From contig NZ_OCSR01000001.1 of NCBI RefSeq assembly GCF_900230185.1, positions 3,534,001 to 3,598,000 of the forward strand: DNA of 64,000 nt. The letters are read 5' to 3'. The translations under genes and the position numbers were made by a program. The notes beneath the pieces were generated by a model. The model was not told the DNA's origin and made no database searches. It saw nothing but the letters and a program-made list of their open reading frames with translations. Source of the DNA: Burkholderia sp. OK233. Lineage in GTDB: Bacteria > Pseudomonadota > Gammaproteobacteria > Burkholderiales > Burkholderiaceae. The first letter of the stretch is position 1. Every line of letters begins with the position of its first letter. Shown here piece after piece: positions 54,394 to 63,142 of the stretch.

Positions 54394-56073
54394 ATGTACC
54401 AATACGATCAGTACGACCAGACCATCGTCGATGAGCGGGTCGCGCAATACGCCGATCAGGTTCGCCGCCGCTTGTCGGGCGAATTGAGCGAAGAGGAGTT
54501 CCGTCCGCTGCGCCTGCAGAACGGCCTGTACATGCAGCGCCACGCGTACATGCACCGCATCGCGATTCCGTACGGCAACCTGCGCAGCGACCAGATGCGC
54601 GTGCTGGCCCAGATCGCTCGCGAGCACGACCGCGGCTATGGCCACTTTTCGACGCGCTCGAACATCCAGTACAACTGGATCCAGCTCGAAGAAACGCCGG
54701 AAATCCTGCGCAAGCTCGCGGCCGTGCAGATGCACGGCATTCAGACCTCGGGCAACTGTATCCGTAACATCACGGCCGACCAGTTCGCCGGCGTGGCGCC
54801 GGACGAAATGGTGGACCCGCGTCCGTGGGCGGAAATCCTGCGCCAATGGTCGACGTTCCACCCGGAATTCGCGTGGCTGCCGCGTAAGTTCAAGATTGCC
54901 GTGTCGGGTTCGAAGGAAGACCGTGCTGCCGTGCAGATTCACGACATGGGCGTGTATCTGAAGACGAACGAGCAGGGCGAGCTGGTGGCCGACATTCTGG
55001 CAGGCGGCGGCATGGGCCGTACGCCGATCATCGGCGCGATCATCCGTAAGGATCTGCCGTGGCAACACCTGCTGACGTACTGCGAAGCCGTGCTGCGCGT
55101 ATACAACCGCTACGGCCGCCGCGACAACATCTACAAGGCGCGGATCAAGATTCTCGTGAAGGCACTGAGCCCGGAGAAATTCTCGGCGCAGGTCGAGGAA
55201 GAATGGCAACACCTGAAGGACGGTCCGTCGACGCTGACGCAAGCTGAAGTCGACCGCGTGTCGCAATACTTCCAGCCGCCGGTGTATGAAAAGCTGGCCG
55301 ACACGGATGCATCGTTCGAAAAGCATTTGCTGGAGAACCGTGGGTTCGCTCGTTGGGTCGAACGTAACGTGCGTCCGCACAAGGTGGAGGGTTATTCGTC
55401 CGTCACGTTGTCGCTGAAGCCGACCACGATCGCTCCGGGCGATGCAACCGACGCGCAGATGGAAGCGGTCGCCGATTGGGCCGACGAATACTCGCTCGGC
55501 GAAATCCGCGTGTCGCACGAACAGAACCTGATTCTCGCGAACGTGAAGAAGCGCGATCTGTTTGCACTGTGGGAAAAGGCCAAGGCGCAAGGTTTCGCGA
55601 CGCCGAACATCGGCTTGCTGACCGACATCATTGCGTGCCCGGGCGGCGATTTCTGCTCGCTCGCGAATGCCAAGTCGATTCCGATCGCGCTGGCGATTCA
55701 GGAACGTTTCAACGATCTCGACTACGTGTACGACCTCGGCGACGTGTCGCTGAACATCTCGGGTTGTATCAATGCCTGCGGTCACCACCACGTCGGCAAC
55801 ATCGGCATTCTGGGCGTCGATAAGGACGGCTCGGAGTGGTATCAGGTGACGCTCGGTGGCGAGCAGGGCACGGGTGCAACTGGCGCGCATCTCGGTCGCG
55901 TGATCGGCCCGTCGTTCTCGGCGGAAGAAATGCCGGACGTGATGAGCAAAGTGATCGACACGTTCGTGGAGAATCGCCACGAAGGCGAGCGCTTCATCGA
56001 AACGTACAACCGCATCGGCATCACCCCGTTCAAGGAACGTGTGTACGCCTCGCGTCAACCGGCTCACGCGTAA
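54394..56073 (+). CDS. cysI: Sulfite reductase hemoprotein (nitrite/sulfite reductase family)
   Basis: A 559-residue enzyme that reduces sulfite to sulfide with six electrons. Four Cys that bind the [4Fe-4S]/siroheme centre are visible: Cys415 and Cys421 (CPGGDFC), Cys458 and Cys462 (CINAC). GHFSTRSNIQYNWIQ and TSGNCIRNITAD are substrate-side segments. The start at MYQYDQYDQTIVDERV is chosen over an upstream ATG at 54280 because the extra 38 residues are not conserved-looking. First gene of the plus-strand sulfate operon; no CysJ flavoprotein is present nearby. Confidence 0.95.
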   Translation: MYQYDQYDQTIVDERVAQYADQVRRRLSGELSEEEFRPLRLQNGLYMQRHAYMHRIAIPYGNLRSDQMRVLAQIAREHDRGYGHFSTRSNIQYNWIQLEETPEILRKLAAVQMHGIQTSGNCIRNITADQFAGVAPDEMVDPRPWAEILRQWSTFHPEFAWLPRKFKIAVSGSKEDRAAVQIHDMGVYLKTNEQGELVADILAGGGMGRTPIIGAIIRKDLPWQHLLTYCEAVLRVYNRYGRRDNIYKARIKILVKALSPEKFSAQVEEEWQHLKDGPSTLTQAEVDRVSQYFQPPVYEKLADTDASFEKHLLENRGFARWVERNVRPHKVEGYSSVTLSLKPTTIAPGDATDAQMEAVADWADEYSLGEIRVSHEQNLILANVKKRDLFALWEKAKAQGFATPNIGLLTDIIACPGGDFCSLANAKSIPIALAIQERFNDLDYVYDLGDVSLNISGCINACGHHHVGNIGILGVDKDGSEWYQVTLGGEQGTGATGAHLGRVIGPSFSAEEMPDVMSKVIDTFVENRHEGERFIETYNRIGITPFKERVYASRQPAHA

Positions 56074-56095
56074 CCGCGAAAAGGATACTGAACAG

Positions 56096-56635
56096 ATGGC
56101 TTCTATCATCAAGAATCGCGCGATCGTCAACGATGACTGGACGGTGGTGCGCGCCGCTGAAGACGGCTCGCTGCCCGCAGTCGACGCATTGCCGGCCGGC
56201 AAAGTGCTGGTGCCGCTCGCGCTGTGGCAGGCTTCGCGCGATGCGCTGATCGCTTCGCGCAGCACCGCTGAAATCGGCGTGTGGCTCGCGCCGGATAGCG
56301 AACCGGCGGATATCGTCGGCGACTTCGACACGATCGCGCTGATCGGCGTGGACTTCCCGGTGTTCCGCGACGGCCGCGGCTATAGCATCGGCCGCCTGTT
56401 GCGCGAGCGCTATGGCTACAAGGGCGAACTGCGCGCGATCGGCGACGTGTTGCGCGACCAGCTGGCGTTCATGTTCCGCTGCGGCTTCGATGCGTATGCA
56501 CTGCGTGAAGACAAAGACTTCGACGACGCGCTCAAGGCGTTCGACGAATTCAGCTTCAACTATCAGGGCGCGGTGAACTCGTCGCCGTTGTTCCGCCGAC
56601 GCGAAGCGGGCGAACCGGCGAAGGCCTCGGCATGA
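56096..56635 (+). CDS. DUF934 protein of the sulfate assimilation operon
   Basis: A 179-residue cytoplasmic protein starting at ATG with AAAAGGA upstream. Landmarks are LVPLALWQASRDAL, IALIGVDFPVFRDGRGYSIGRLLRERYGYKGELRAIGDVLRDQLAFMFRCGFDAY in consecutive blocks, and a C-terminal FNYQGAVNSSPLFRRR. This family regularly sits between cysI and cysH in proteobacteria and is presumed to assist sulfite reductase or electron supply. Its TGA overlaps the cysH ATG by four bases. Confidence 0.93.
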   Translation: MASIIKNRAIVNDDWTVVRAAEDGSLPAVDALPAGKVLVPLALWQASRDALIASRSTAEIGVWLAPDSEPADIVGDFDTIALIGVDFPVFRDGRGYSIGRLLRERYGYKGELRAIGDVLRDQLAFMFRCGFDAYALREDKDFDDALKAFDEFSFNYQGAVNSSPLFRRREAGEPAKASA

Positions 56636-57378
56636 GCGGCGCACAATTGCTCACGCCGGAACTCGCTGCGAAGGTCGAGCGCCTTAATGCGCTGCTCGAT
56701 TCGATCGCCGCGCGTCACGCGAACGTGAAGCTTGCCAGCAGCCTCGCGGCGGAAGACATGCTGCTCACGCACGCGATTCTGTCGCGTGGCGTCAAGATCG
56801 GCATTTTCTCGTTGAACACGGGCCGCCTGCATGCGGAAACGCTTGGCATGCTCGATCGCGTGAAAGAACGCTACGGCTACGATATCGAGCAGTTTCACCC
56901 GCAAGCCGCCGCAGTTGAGGAGTACGTCGGCTCGCATGGTCTGAACGCGTTTTATGAAAGCGTCGATCTGCGCAAGCGCTGCTGCGAAATCCGCAAGGTC
57001 GAGCCGTTGAACCGCGCGCTGTCGGATGTCAGCGCATGGGTGACGGGCCAACGCCGCGAGCAGTCGGTGACGCGTGCCGAACTGCACGAGGAAGAACACG
57101 ACGCCGCTCGCAATATCGCCAAGTTCAATCCGCTGACGGACTGGACCGAAGTTGAAGTGTGGGACTATCTGAAAGCGTTGGACGTGCCGGTCAATCCGCT
57201 GCATGCGCGCGGTTACCCGAGCATCGGCTGCGAGCCTTGTACCCGCGCGATCCGTCCCGGTGAGGACAGCCGGGCAGGGCGCTGGTGGTGGGAGTCGCGC
57301 GATACGAAGGAATGCGGCCTGCACATCACGACGATTACGCCGATCCCCGTCAGCAGTGGCGAAAACGCTTCGGCATAA
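56632..57378 (+). CDS. cysH: Adenylyl-sulfate (APS) reductase
   Basis: A 248-residue thiol-dependent reductase. Cys117-Cys118 (KRCCEIRK), Cys200 and Cys203 (GCEPC) are the [4Fe-4S] ligands that mark the APS-reducing branch of the family. The catalytic Cys228 lies in KECGLH. The N-terminal ATP-sulfurylase-like fold has ASSLAAEDMLLTHAIL. It reduces APS to sulfite, feeding CysI, and bypasses a PAPS kinase, consistent with no cysC in the cluster. Confidence 0.95.
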   Translation: MSGAQLLTPELAAKVERLNALLDSIAARHANVKLASSLAAEDMLLTHAILSRGVKIGIFSLNTGRLHAETLGMLDRVKERYGYDIEQFHPQAAAVEEYVGSHGLNAFYESVDLRKRCCEIRKVEPLNRALSDVSAWVTGQRREQSVTRAELHEEEHDAARNIAKFNPLTDWTEVEVWDYLKALDVPVNPLHARGYPSIGCEPCTRAIRPGEDSRAGRWWWESRDTKECGLHITTITPIPVSSGENASA

Positions 57379-57491
57379 AGCATTCAGGCGGTTCAGGCCT
57401 TGGTTTCCGACCTGAACGCCTCACATACCGATTTGAATACTTCCGCGACGCGAGCAACCGCTTGCGACGCGAATCAACGAAGGACCCAAAC

Positions 57492-58454
57492 ATGAGCACC
57501 ACGCTCGATTCCACTGTGAATGCACCGCTTACCAACACGGCGAACCGGATGGATCACCTCGATTGGCTCGAAGCCGAGTCGATTCACATCCTGCGCGAAC
57601 TGGTCGCCGAATGCAGCAAGCCCGCGTTGCTGTTTTCGGGCGGCAAGGATTCGGTCGTGGTACTGCACCTCGCGCTGAAAGCCTTCGGCATCGGCGCAAA
57701 TCGTAAGACCGTGCTGCCGTTCCCGCTCGTGCATATCGATACCGGTCACAACTACGACGAAGTGATCGACTTCCGCGATCGCCGCGCGAAAGAGATCGGC
57801 GCTGAACTGGTGGTGGGTCACGTCGAAGATTCGATCAAGCGCGGCACCGTGCGTCTGCGCCGCGAACTGGATTCGCGTAACGCTGCGCAAGCCGTGACGC
57901 TGCTCGAAACGATCGCTGAACATGAGTACACCGCGCTGATCGGCGGCGCGCGCCGCGACGAAGAAAAGGCTCGCGCGAAAGAACGGATCTTCTCGTTCCG
58001 CGACGAATTCGGCCAATGGGACCCGAAGGCGCAACGCCCGGAACTGTGGAGCCTGTACAACGCGCGTCTGCATAACGGCGAGCACCTGCGCGTGTTCCCG
58101 ATCTCGAACTGGACCGAACTGGACGTGTGGCAGTACATCGCTCGCGAACAACTCGAACTGCCGTCGATCTATTACGCGCATCAACGCGAGATCGTGCGCC
58201 GCAACGGCCTGCTCGTGCCGGTTACGCCGCTTACGCCGATGCGTGAAGGCGAGACTAGCGAAACCGCGCTGGTGCGTTTCCGCACCGTGGGCGATATCAG
58301 CTGCACGTGCCCGGTGGAAAGCGATGCGGACGATCTCGAGAAGATCATTGCCGAAACGGCCGTGACTGAAATCACGGAACGCGGCGCGACGCGGATGGAC
58401 GATCAGGTCTCCGAAGCCGCGATGGAACAGCGTAAAAAGCAAGGTTATTTCTAA
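57492..58454 (+). CDS. cysD: Sulfate adenylyltransferase small subunit
   Basis: A 320-residue PP-loop ATP pyrophosphatase that makes APS from sulfate and ATP. SGGKDS at 49-54 is the PP-loop, FPLVHIDTGHNYDEVIDFRD and SNWTELDVWQYIAREQ are family blocks, and the C-terminal half has CTCPVESDADDLEKI. The start at MSTTLDSTVNAP is preferred; the open frame extends into the cysH tail. It acts with the CysN GTPase encoded downstream after a palindromic repeat. Confidence 0.96.
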   Translation: MSTTLDSTVNAPLTNTANRMDHLDWLEAESIHILRELVAECSKPALLFSGGKDSVVVLHLALKAFGIGANRKTVLPFPLVHIDTGHNYDEVIDFRDRRAKEIGAELVVGHVEDSIKRGTVRLRRELDSRNAAQAVTLLETIAEHEYTALIGGARRDEEKARAKERIFSFRDEFGQWDPKAQRPELWSLYNARLHNGEHLRVFPISNWTELDVWQYIAREQLELPSIYYAHQREIVRRNGLLVPVTPLTPMREGETSETALVRFRTVGDISCTCPVESDADDLEKIIAETAVTEITERGATRMDDQVSEAAMEQRKKQGYF

Positions 58455-58455
58455 G

Positions 58456-58545
58456 CATGGGACCGGAGTAAGAGCTTTGCATGGGACCAGAGTAACGCGC
58501 TAAAGCGCGAACTCTGGTCGACAGCTGAAGCGCTAACTCCGGTCG
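58456..58545. repeat. REP-like nested palindromes, copy B
   Basis: Two units of GCATGGGACC(G/A)GAGTAA are followed by two inverted units. The outer pair is GACCGGAGT (58461-58469) with ACTCCGGTC (58536-58544). The inner pair is GACCAGAGT (58485-58493) with ACTCTGGTC (58511-58519), enclosing CGCGC-TAAA-GCGCG. Both pairs are perfect. The element lies between cysD and cysN and ends about 18 bp before the cysN start. Confidence 0.9.
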
Positions 58546-58563
58546 ACAGAGGATAAGGCAATC

Positions 58564-59880
58564 ATGAGCGGTATTCACCAACCAGAAGACCTCGGCGTGC
58601 TGCGTTTCATTACTGCGGGCAGCGTCGACGATGGCAAGAGCACGTTGATCGGCCGCCTGCTGTACGACAGCAAGGCAGTGCTTTCCGACCAGCTCTCGGC
58701 ACTGTCGCGCGCGAAGAATAAGCGTACCGTTGGCGACGAAATCGATTTGTCGCTGCTGACGGACGGCCTCGAAGCCGAACGCGAGCAGGGCATCACGATC
58801 GACGTTGCGTACCGTTACTTCGCGACGGCCAAGCGCAAGTTCATCATCGCCGATACGCCGGGTCACGAGCAGTACACGCGCAACATGGTGACGGGCGCAT
58901 CGACCGCGCATGCGGCGATTATCCTGGTCGACGCAACCCGTGTGACGTTCATCGACGGCGTCGCGCAACTGCTACCGCAAACCAAGCGCCACAGCGCGCT
59001 GGTGAAGTTGCTGGGCCTGCAGCACGCGATCGTCGCGATCAACAAGATGGACCTCGTCGACTACAGCGAAACGCGCTTCAACGAGATTCGCGATGCGTAT
59101 GTCGAACTCGCGCGTCAACTCGGTCTGAACGACGTGCGCTTCGTGCCGGTGTCGGCGCTGAAGGGCGACAACATCGTGACGGCTAGCGAAAGCATGCCGT
59201 GGTACGCGGGCGAGCCGCTGCTCGATTTGCTCGAAGCGTTGCCGGTCGATATTCCGACGGGTCAGGCGCTGCGTTTCCCGGTGCAATGGGTCGCGCGTCA
59301 GGACGGCAGCCAGGCTGACGATTTCCGCGGCTACATGGGCCGTGTCGAAGCGGGTGAGGTGAATGTTGGTGACACCATCGTCGTGCTGCCGGCGAACCGT
59401 GAAGCGACGGTTGCCGAGATCATCGCACCGGTGACGGGCGGTACGGCAGCGGTAGACCGCGCATTTGCCGGTCAAACCGTGACGATCCGTCTGGCTGAAG
59501 ACGTCGACGTCTCGCGCGGCGACACCTTTGTATTGCGTGAAGGGGCGCCGGAACCGGCCAGGAAGCTGGAAGCCGACCTGTGCTGGTTCGACGACACGCC
59601 GCTGTCGACGCAGCGCAAGTATCTGTTGAAGCAAACCACCAGCACGGTGTTTGCCCGGATTGGCGCGATCAAGGAAGTGCTGGACGTGCATACGCTCTCG
59701 CAGGCAACCGATCGCAAGGAACTGATGATGAACGACATCGGCCGCGTGTCGCTGACGTTGCAAAAGCCGCTGGTGTGCGACGTGTACGACTCGCATCAGG
59801 GCACGGGTGCATTTGTGCTTATCGATGAAGCGACGCATCACACCGTCGCGGCTGGGATGATTCGGGCGTTTTCGGCGTAA
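58564..59880 (+). CDS. cysN: Sulfate adenylyltransferase GTPase subunit
   Basis: A 438-residue EF-Tu-like GTPase. G1 GSVDDGKST (20-28), G3 DTPGH (97-101) and G4 NKMD (160-163) are intact; two beta-barrel domains follow. GTP hydrolysis drives APS formation by CysD. The length shows no fused CysC kinase domain, which fits the APS-reductase type of CysH. A REP-like palindrome lies directly upstream, and GAGG/AAGG stretches provide the ribosome site. Confidence 0.96.
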   Translation: MSGIHQPEDLGVLRFITAGSVDDGKSTLIGRLLYDSKAVLSDQLSALSRAKNKRTVGDEIDLSLLTDGLEAEREQGITIDVAYRYFATAKRKFIIADTPGHEQYTRNMVTGASTAHAAIILVDATRVTFIDGVAQLLPQTKRHSALVKLLGLQHAIVAINKMDLVDYSETRFNEIRDAYVELARQLGLNDVRFVPVSALKGDNIVTASESMPWYAGEPLLDLLEALPVDIPTGQALRFPVQWVARQDGSQADDFRGYMGRVEAGEVNVGDTIVVLPANREATVAEIIAPVTGGTAAVDRAFAGQTVTIRLAEDVDVSRGDTFVLREGAPEPARKLEADLCWFDDTPLSTQRKYLLKQTTSTVFARIGAIKEVLDVHTLSQATDRKELMMNDIGRVSLTLQKPLVCDVYDSHQGTGAFVLIDEATHHTVAAGMIRAFSA

Positions 59881-59934
59881 GCGGGCGACGCGTGGCCGCG
59901 CACTGTTGGCACCCTAACGAACAGGTTGATGCAA

Positions 59935-60687
59935 ATGGGTAAGGTTTATCTGATCGGCGCGGGGCCGGGTGCTGCGGACCTCATTACGGTACGCGGCGCG
60001 CGGCTGCTGGGCACGGCAGATGTCGTGTTGCATGACGCGCTTGTCGAGCCGGCAATGCTCGACTACGCACCTTCCCACGCGCGGCGGATTGCGGTAGGTA
60101 AGCGGTGCGGGCAGTTGTCTACGGCGCAGCAGTTCATCAACAAGCAGATCGTGGATGCGGCGCTTGAGCACGATGTGGTGGTGCGGTTGAAGGGCGGCGA
60201 TCCGATGTTGTTTGGGCGTGCCGATGAGGAGATGCGGGCGCTTGAGGCGGCGGGTATCGAGTATGAGGTGGTGCCTGGGATTACGGCTGCACTCGCCAGT
60301 GCGGCAACGTTAAAGCGTTCATTGACGCTTCGCGGCGTGTCTCGCAGTGTTGCGTTGGCTACGCATAGCCGGGCGGCTGATACTGCGGCGATTCGGGAGC
60401 AGGTGAATGCTGATTCGCTCGTGTTTTACATGGGGCGGGATAGTGGGACTGAGATAGCGCAGGAGTTGATTGATGCTGGGCGCGATGGCGCGACTCCTGT
60501 GGCGATTGTCGAGGCTTGTAGTACGCCTCGTGAGCGGATGCTCACTCTTACGCTTGCGGGGCTTGCCTGTGGTGAGGCCCAGCAGTGGCTTGATGCTTCG
60601 CAGCCTAGTCTTCTGATGATCGGGGAGGCTTTTGCTGCTCGGCAGCAGGTTGTTCGCTCCGCGGATGGGATGTTGGTTGCTGCTTGA
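59935..60687 (+). CDS. cobA: Uroporphyrinogen-III C-methyltransferase
   Basis: A 250-residue SAM-dependent methyltransferase that makes precorrin-2, the siroheme precursor. VYLIGAGPGAADLITVRGARLL at the N-terminus and VVRLKGGDPMLFGRADEE are diagnostic; PGITAALASAATLKRSLTLRG follows. ATG codons at 59929 and 59935 are both possible; AGG nine bases upstream favours 59935. It supplies siroheme for CysI together with the chelatase at 61605. No fused oxidase/ferrochelatase domain (as in E. coli CysG) is present. Confidence 0.95.
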   Translation: MGKVYLIGAGPGAADLITVRGARLLGTADVVLHDALVEPAMLDYAPSHARRIAVGKRCGQLSTAQQFINKQIVDAALEHDVVVRLKGGDPMLFGRADEEMRALEAAGIEYEVVPGITAALASAATLKRSLTLRGVSRSVALATHSRAADTAAIREQVNADSLVFYMGRDSGTEIAQELIDAGRDGATPVAIVEACSTPRERMLTLTLAGLACGEAQQWLDASQPSLLMIGEAFAARQQVVRSADGMLVAA

Positions 60688-60715
60688 TTTTTTTTGCCTT
60701 TTGCGGCGGCATTGG

Positions 60716-60827
60716 CAGTGTTCTCAGGGCGTTGGCCTTTCCTTGACTTGGTAGTGGTCTATTAGCGTTGCCCCTGTGCGGGGCGGCACCTACCTTGACA
60801 CACACCGCATGCCGCAAAGAAAAGTAG
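60716..60827 (+). repeat. Left arm of a ~112-bp inverted repeat around the DUF6429 gene
   Basis: From CAGTGTTCT to AAAAGTAG this arm is nearly identical, in inverted orientation, to 61453-61568. The best-conserved blocks are GCGTTGGCCTTTCCTTGA, TAGTGGTCTATTAGCG, TTGCCCCTGTGCGGGG and GCATGCCGCAAAGAAAAG. It lies just after cobA. Confidence 0.85.
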
Positions 60828-60932
60828 ACGGCGGTCGCGCAAACCGTTTGTCTGGAGCAGGCCAACTGATGAGATAGCGGCTCGCCTCGAACGGTTTTGT
60901 GTGCGGGGCCGGCAGGCTGCAGCAGGAGTTCC

Positions 60933-61175
60933 ATGAATATCAATATCGATGCAATTGACGAAGTCGCCCTGGCCCTTCTCTACCTGACCCTGCATGATCG
61001 ATACCGCGCATGGAAGGGCTTCGACTGGGATGTGCTGAACCGACTCCATGAAAGAGGCTTCATCGAAGACCCCGTCAACAAGACGAAGTCCGTGATCTTT
61101 ACGGACGAAGGCCTACGCGAGTCCGAGCGGCTTTTTAATCAGCACTTCGTCATTCCGGAAAGAACGGAGAATTGA
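60933..61175 (+). CDS. DUF6429 family small protein
   Basis: An 80-residue protein starting at ATG with CAGGAG upstream. The sequence ALALLYLTLHDRYRAWKGFD, WDVLNRLHERGFIEDPVNK and SVIFTDEGLRESERLF matches the DUF6429 pattern, in which the C-terminal part resembles a winged-helix half. Function is unknown. It lies between two inverted-repeat arms and interrupts the cobA-cbiX neighbourhood, so it looks like cargo of a small mobile unit. Confidence 0.85.
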   Translation: MNINIDAIDEVALALLYLTLHDRYRAWKGFDWDVLNRLHERGFIEDPVNKTKSVIFTDEGLRESERLFNQHFVIPERTEN

Positions 61176-61280
61176 TTCAACAAGCTTCTAACTCACGGCA
61201 CTAGCTGCTTGATTCACCAAGCGTCAATTCAGCGCATCGCCGAGGCGAAGCCGACGGCCCCCACAAACCTCAACCGAAGC

Positions 61281-61412
61281 CCGTGGTTTCCCATGCAGAC
61301 CCGTCCGCGACGCACGCAGTGCGGAGTGGGAGCTGATGACACCTTTGTCACTAACGCCTGAAGGTGCACGAGCCCGGATTCCAGATGCACCACTACCCGT
61401 TGGAAACCACGG
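61281..61412. repeat. 11-bp inverted repeat enclosing ~110 bp
   Basis: CCGTGGTTTCC (61281-61291) and GGAAACCACGG (61402-61412) are exact inverted copies. The enclosed stretch has no supported gene; frames across it on the minus strand are probably spurious. It forms part of the repeat unit next to the DUF6429 gene and could fold as a long RNA stem-loop. Confidence 0.6.
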
Positions 61413-61452
61413 TTCCCGCTTAGCATGAGCGGTTTGAGCCGCTTTCTTTTGC

Positions 61453-61568
61453 CTACTTTTCTTTGCGGCATGCAAAGAAAAGTAGGTGCCGCCCCGCACA
61501 GGGGCAACGCTAATAGACCACTAACAATTCAAGGAAAGGCCAACGCCATAAGAGCACTGACAAAAGCG
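61453..61568 (-). repeat. Right arm of the inverted repeat around the DUF6429 gene
   Basis: An inverted counterpart of 60716-60827. Its outer end carries an internal perfect palindrome, CCTACTTTTCTTTG (61452-61465) with CAAAGAAAAGTAGG (61473-61486), around CGGCATG. The left arm keeps only one half of this palindrome. The arm ends 36 bp from the cbiX stop. Confidence 0.85.
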
Positions 61569-61604
61569 CCGCGCAGGCAAACAAACCAAACCAGACCAAA
61601 AAAA

Positions 61605-61979
61605 TCAAACCTGCCGAAGGCAATACTCAGCGACAGCGTCCAACACACCTTCATCCTCGCCAACCGCCGTAGCGCACCTAATCTCAACAGAAGGATACAA
61701 CCCCCGACACCGCGCGATTACCTCCGGCAGATCTCTGCGAACATGCCCACCTTGCCCAAAAAACACAGGCACAACGGTCACAACAGAACACCCGTCGGAG
61801 ACAAGATCCCCCACAGCGGTAGGCAAATCCGGCTCCATCAACTCAAGAAAAGCCAACAAAACCGCCCCGGCATCAGAGCCGCGCGTAGCGCGCACCTTCT
61901 CAGCGAGCCTCTCAAACGGCTCCCGCCACCGCACATCCCGCGCGCCATGCGCAAACAAAACAAGTCCATGCGTAGCCAT
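61605..61979 (-). CDS. cbiX: Sirohydrochlorin chelatase, short CbiX/SirB type
   Basis: A 124-residue single-domain class II chelatase. GLVLFAHGARDVRWREPFERL holds the metal-binding His11, and VVTVVPVFFGQGGHVRRDLPEV holds the second His near 78. It inserts Fe (or Co) into sirohydrochlorin, completing siroheme synthesis after CobA. It is encoded on the opposite strand to cobA and lies 11 bp after lptG, so it may be transcribed with lptFG. Confidence 0.93.
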   Translation of the reverse strand: MATHGLVLFAHGARDVRWREPFERLAEKVRATRGSDAGAVLLAFLELMEPDLPTAVGDLVSDGCSVVTVVPVFFGQGGHVRRDLPEVIARCRGLYPSVEIRCATAVGEDEGVLDAVAEYCLRQV

Positions 61980-61990
61980 GACAAAGGCCC

Positions 61991-63139
61991 CTAATGGCGA
62001 TCAACCCACTTCAATCCGACCAGCCCGAGCACGAGATAAACGAGCCCAGGCGTAGCCGCAGTCAACGGCGCAGGCCACGTATTCAACGTGCCGATATGCG
62101 AGAACAGCGTATTGAACAGCTGGAAACTCATCCCCAGCATAATCCCGCCGAAAACCTTCATCCCCACCACGCCGGCACGCGTATGCAGATACGCAAACGG
62201 CAGCGACAACACCAGCATCACGAACACCGCGAACGGATACAGCAGCTTGCGCCACAGCGCGATTTCATACCGCTGCGTGTCCTGATGATTTTCGGTCAAA
62301 TGCTGGATGTAGCGGAACAGGTTGAACATCGACATCCGGTCCGGCGACACCAGCAGCACCGACAAGATCTGCGGCGTCAGTTCCGAACGCAGCGAATACT
62401 CAGGCAACGCCACCTGCTTCGCACGGTACACCGGATTCAACGCATCGGCCGGCGTGCCCGGAGGAGGGGGGACGTCGATCAGTTGCGTGTCGGTCACGTC
62501 GGTCAGTTGCCAATGACCCGGCGGCTGATATGTGCCGCTTTTCGCAATCCGCACGTTCGAGAGACGGAACTTCGAATCGAATTCGTAGATGCGCACGTTG
62601 CTGATCGTCGCGTCCGGCTTCAATTCGCCGACGTTGACGAAGCGCGTCACCTGCTCGCCGTCCGCGCGCGCCGTGAGCGTGTCCTTCACCCATACACCCG
62701 ACTCGAAGTTGCTCGATACCGACGACCCCAGTGCCTCGAGCCGCACGCGTTCCGACAACTGATCCGTGTAGGGGCCGACCACTTCGCCGATCAGGTAAGT
62801 CAGGAACACGAGCGGAATGCCGATTTTCATGAGCGAGCGCAGCGCCTGATTGGTGGCGAGGCCGGACACGCGAAAAATCGTGTACTCGGAGTTCGCCGCC
62901 ATTTGCGCGAACACGTAGATCGCGCTGATCAACGCAGCAACCGGAATGATTTCGTAGAAGCGCGACGGCGTTTGCAGCGCGACGCGCAGCACCGCGTACT
63001 GGAGCTTGTAGTTGCCGTGGCCGACGGAATTCAGTTCGTTGATCAGGTCGAAGAAGAAGAACAAACCCGAAAACGCGAACAGAATAAAGATGAACGTGAG
63101 ATAGATCTGACGCGCGAAGTACCTTTCATAGATGCGCAT
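61991..63139 (-). CDS. lptG: LPS export ABC permease LptG
   Basis: A 382-residue inner-membrane protein of the YjgP/YjgQ family. MRIYERYFARQIYLTFIFILFAF opens the first membrane helix; three N-terminal and three C-terminal helices flank a periplasmic beta-jellyroll (about 130-290) that hands LPS to LptC. The end GLVYLVLGLVGLKWVDRH is typical. It forms the LptB2FG extractor with LptF, whose gene precedes it by three bases. Confidence 0.95.
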   Translation of the reverse strand: MRIYERYFARQIYLTFIFILFAFSGLFFFFDLINELNSVGHGNYKLQYAVLRVALQTPSRFYEIIPVAALISAIYVFAQMAANSEYTIFRVSGLATNQALRSLMKIGIPLVFLTYLIGEVVGPYTDQLSERVRLEALGSSVSSNFESGVWVKDTLTARADGEQVTRFVNVGELKPDATISNVRIYEFDSKFRLSNVRIAKSGTYQPPGHWQLTDVTDTQLIDVPPPPGTPADALNPVYRAKQVALPEYSLRSELTPQILSVLLVSPDRMSMFNLFRYIQHLTENHQDTQRYEIALWRKLLYPFAVFVMLVLSLPFAYLHTRAGVVGMKVFGGIMLGMSFQLFNTLFSHIGTLNTWPAPLTAATPGLVYLVLGLVGLKWVDRH

Positions 63140-63142
63140 CGG

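Noticed and set aside
54370..56331. 653-codon open frame on the minus strand opposite cysI
   Set aside because: It is antisense to an intact, motif-complete cysI; composition (His/Arg/Val-rich) is that of a GC3 shadow frame.
61229..61507. Overlapping minus-strand frames of about 90 codons
   Set aside because: They lie across repeat DNA of the DUF6429 unit and read through its palindromes; no independent support.
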